In this document: positions 62,655 through 64,000 of the stretch, piece by piece
How positions within the stretch are numbered: position 1 is the first letter of the stretch
Layout of the letters: every line of letters begins with the position of its first letter
Assembly (NCBI GenBank): GCA_017473265.1
Contig: JAFULQ010000002.1
Coordinates: forward strand, 108,366 to 172,365
From: Erysipelotrichaceae bacterium
Lineage (GTDB): Bacteria; Bacillota_I; Bacilli_A; Erysipelotrichales; Erysipelotrichaceae
Reading direction: 5' to 3'
DNA length: 64,000 bases
The notes under the pieces: generated by a model
What the model was told of the DNA's origin: nothing
The model's database searches: none
What the model saw: the letters and a program-made list of their open reading frames with translations, nothing else
Program-made: the position numbers and the translations under genes

Positions 62655-63589
62655 TGAAAAATTGGATTGTGAAGAAAGTAAAAGAAAAAGTAGAAAGAAT
62701 AAAAAAACTCACATTGAAAGAAGTGGGTTCTTTTTGCTGGAATTATGTTACTTCTTTACATTATAAGCAAGTAACTCGATTAGTACTTTGTTTATTTATA
62801 CTATTTACTGGTTTATTTAGAGAATATAATCCTGAGATTGTTGCTACCAATGGTAGTTATCAATTTTATACCAGTGATATCGTGAATCAGACGTATCAAG
62901 TAGAAGAAGGAAATTTCTTGGAATATCCTGAAGTGGAACACAATGAAAAGAACCAAGGAAAAGGTCCGTCTTTTATGTATTCACAAGCGACAGATGGGGA
63001 AATGGGATTTACTTATCAAAGTTATGAACTTCAATATGATATGTTTGGTCGCTTATTAATGAAACTTCCGGTTTCAGAAAAACAAACACAAGAGGCTCAA
63101 AATATTGAATTCTCAAAAGGGGCTCAAGTAGCTATTGGTTCGTATTTTTATCCATTCTATTCAAGATATGGTGTAGACTGTGTTGGCTGTAGTGGTGAGT
63201 TTGATGGAATTGGTGTATTTGCCAATGGTGTAAGATATCACAAAGATAAAGGTGTTCGTCAATGGGATGGTACTTATAAACAAGGAATTACTTATGAAGG
63301 GTATTATATTGTGGCTACCGATCGTAGAATTCCATTCTGTACAGTATTGGAAGTTACTAACCATCGTTGGGAAGGCGCTGGAATTGAGAATAATGTTCCT
63401 TTCCAAGTAATTGTATTAGACCGTGGTGGAGTTATCCAAGGAAATCGTTTTGATTTATTTATTGGCTTAGAGTCTAATATGCAAATTGGATATGGAAAAT
63501 GGAAAACTAAAGAAAAAACGAAAGCTACGATTGTTAAGTTTGGTAAGCAAACAGTCAATCATTTAGGACAAAGGGGATGTAAACTATAA
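62654..63589 (+). CDS. 3D-domain (YabE/Rpf-like) cell-wall protein
   Basis: A 311-aa secreted or anchored protein with one helix near residues 40-55 (VLCLFILFTGLF). The C-terminal 90 residues are a 3D (double-psi beta barrel) domain: GYYIVATDRRIPFCTVLEVT and VIVLDRGGVIQGNRFDLFIG with the conserved Asp residues. In Firmicutes a YabE-type resuscitation-factor-like protein stands at this very place, between tatD and rnmV; here the DUF348 and G5 parts of YabE are absent. Likely peptidoglycan lytic transglycosylase-like activity, by family. One-base overlaps on both sides. Confidence 0.85.
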   Translation: MKNWIVKKVKEKVERIKKLTLKEVGSFCWNYVTSLHYKQVTRLVLCLFILFTGLFREYNPEIVATNGSYQFYTSDIVNQTYQVEEGNFLEYPEVEHNEKNQGKGPSFMYSQATDGEMGFTYQSYELQYDMFGRLLMKLPVSEKQTQEAQNIEFSKGAQVAIGSYFYPFYSRYGVDCVGCSGEFDGIGVFANGVRYHKDKGVRQWDGTYKQGITYEGYYIVATDRRIPFCTVLEVTNHRWEGAGIENNVPFQVIVLDRGGVIQGNRFDLFIGLESNMQIGYGKWKTKEKTKATIVKFGKQTVNHLGQRGCKL

Positions 63590-64000
63590 TGAAGAAGATT
63601 GATGCAGTAATTATAGTGGAAGGAAAAAATGATATTCATCGTTTGAAACAGGTGATTGATGCAGATATGCTTTGTACCAATGGCTTACAAATGAGTAAAG
63701 ATATTTTAGACACCATTGTTAAACTTGCGAAAACAAGAGAGATTATTATTTTTACGGATCCTGATTCACCAGGAAATCGAATTCGTCATCGAATTCAACA
63801 ATTGGTTCCTAGTGCACATCATTTGTACTTGCAACCAAAACAAGCAAGAACTAAACGCAAAGTAGGAATTGAACATGCGTCTTTAGAAGATATTTTAGAA
63901 GCATTCAATTATATAAGTGAAGGTAAACCACAAGAAAATAGTTTAAGTTGGCAAGAATTCTTAGACTTAGGCTTAAGTGGTAGAAGTGATAGTAAAGAAA
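63589..64000 (+). CDS. rnmV: Ribonuclease M5 (partial, runs off the right edge)
   Basis: Matures the ends of 5S rRNA precursors. The visible 137 residues begin MKKIDAVIIVEGKNDIHRLK, with the Toprim Glu, and include EIIIFTDPDSPGNRIRHRIQ with the Toprim DxD, then KRKVGIEHAS, all typical of RNase M5. It follows the 3D gene with a one-base overlap, the conserved place, and would be followed by rsmA/ksgA outside the window. Confidence 0.94.
   Translation, partial: MKKIDAVIIVEGKNDIHRLKQVIDADMLCTNGLQMSKDILDTIVKLAKTREIIIFTDPDSPGNRIRHRIQQLVPSAHHLYLQPKQARTKRKVGIEHASLEDILEAFNYISEGKPQENSLSWQEFLDLGLSGRSDSKE

Overview
The window is a compact, AT-rich (roughly one-third G+C by eye) chromosome segment from a low-G+C Gram-positive. 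Several blocks keep the order known from Bacillus and other Firmicutes (tmk-holB-ricT-rsmI; spoIIE-tilS-hpt-ftsH-hslO-dusB-lysS; tatD-3D protein-rnmV), and sporulation genes spoIIE, spoIID and a spoIIQ-like gene are present. With a type I idi and a clostridial-style histidine pathway, the best guess is an anaerobic, possibly spore-forming Firmicute of the Erysipelotrichia type. That placement is inference, since no rRNA gene is present. I saw no rRNA, tRNA, CRISPR array or intact transposase.

Layout. 1-6.4 kb: partial MerR regulator, acetyltransferases, and the tmk-holB-ricT-rsmI replication/translation block with a HAD phosphatase and a DUF975 membrane protein. 6.4-11.2 kb: family 4 glycosidase, idi, spoIID and spoIIQ-like genes, a 45-aa lipoprotein and an HD (p)ppGpp-hydrolase-like protein. 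11.3-17.6 kb: complete histidine-to-glutamate operon hutH-hutU-ftcD-hutI-fchA using tetrahydrofolate. 17.6-22.2 kb: PHP phosphatase, P-loop kinase, lipid-linked sugar-phosphate transferase, nucleoside phosphorylase, solitary MazF-like protein. 22.2-31.4 kb: spoIIE to lysS block. 31.4-34.5 kb: a decayed integrative element in the 3' end of lysS, bounded by 17-bp direct repeats, with an integrase remnant. 34.7-43.3 kb: HPr-like protein without phosphorylation sites, ald, murB, TraX, MATE, M24 peptidase, VOC protein, lipoprotein, Fe-S aldo/keto reductase. 43.4-54.6 kb: sbcDC, AI-2E-type transporter, asparaginase, NAD salvage operon pncB-nadD-nadE, and a protein with a histone-H1-like Lys/Thr/Ser/Ala tail. 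54.6-59.0 kb: mostly minus-strand Nudix, flavin reductase-like, PAP2 and HD genes, with a plus-strand ucpA. 59.0-60.5 kb: acetyltransferases including a small cassette with foreign codon use. 60.5-64.0 kb: mnmE, tatD, 3D-domain protein and the start of rnmV.

Functionally the window mixes housekeeping (DNA replication and repair, tRNA modification, wall precursors, NAD) with amino-acid catabolism (His, Ala, Asn), all of which release ammonia, and forespore/mother-cell sporulation genes. The most notable observations are the lysS-borne element with paired arm-type repeats, a glutamine-dependent-type NadE whose glutaminase domain lacks its catalytic Glu and Cys, the HPr-like protein lacking both His15 and Ser46, an apparent Spo0A-type promoter before spoIIE and a sigma-F-like promoter before spoIIQ, an apparently leaderless murB, and an acetyltransferase/small-protein cassette between two terminators with identical stems.
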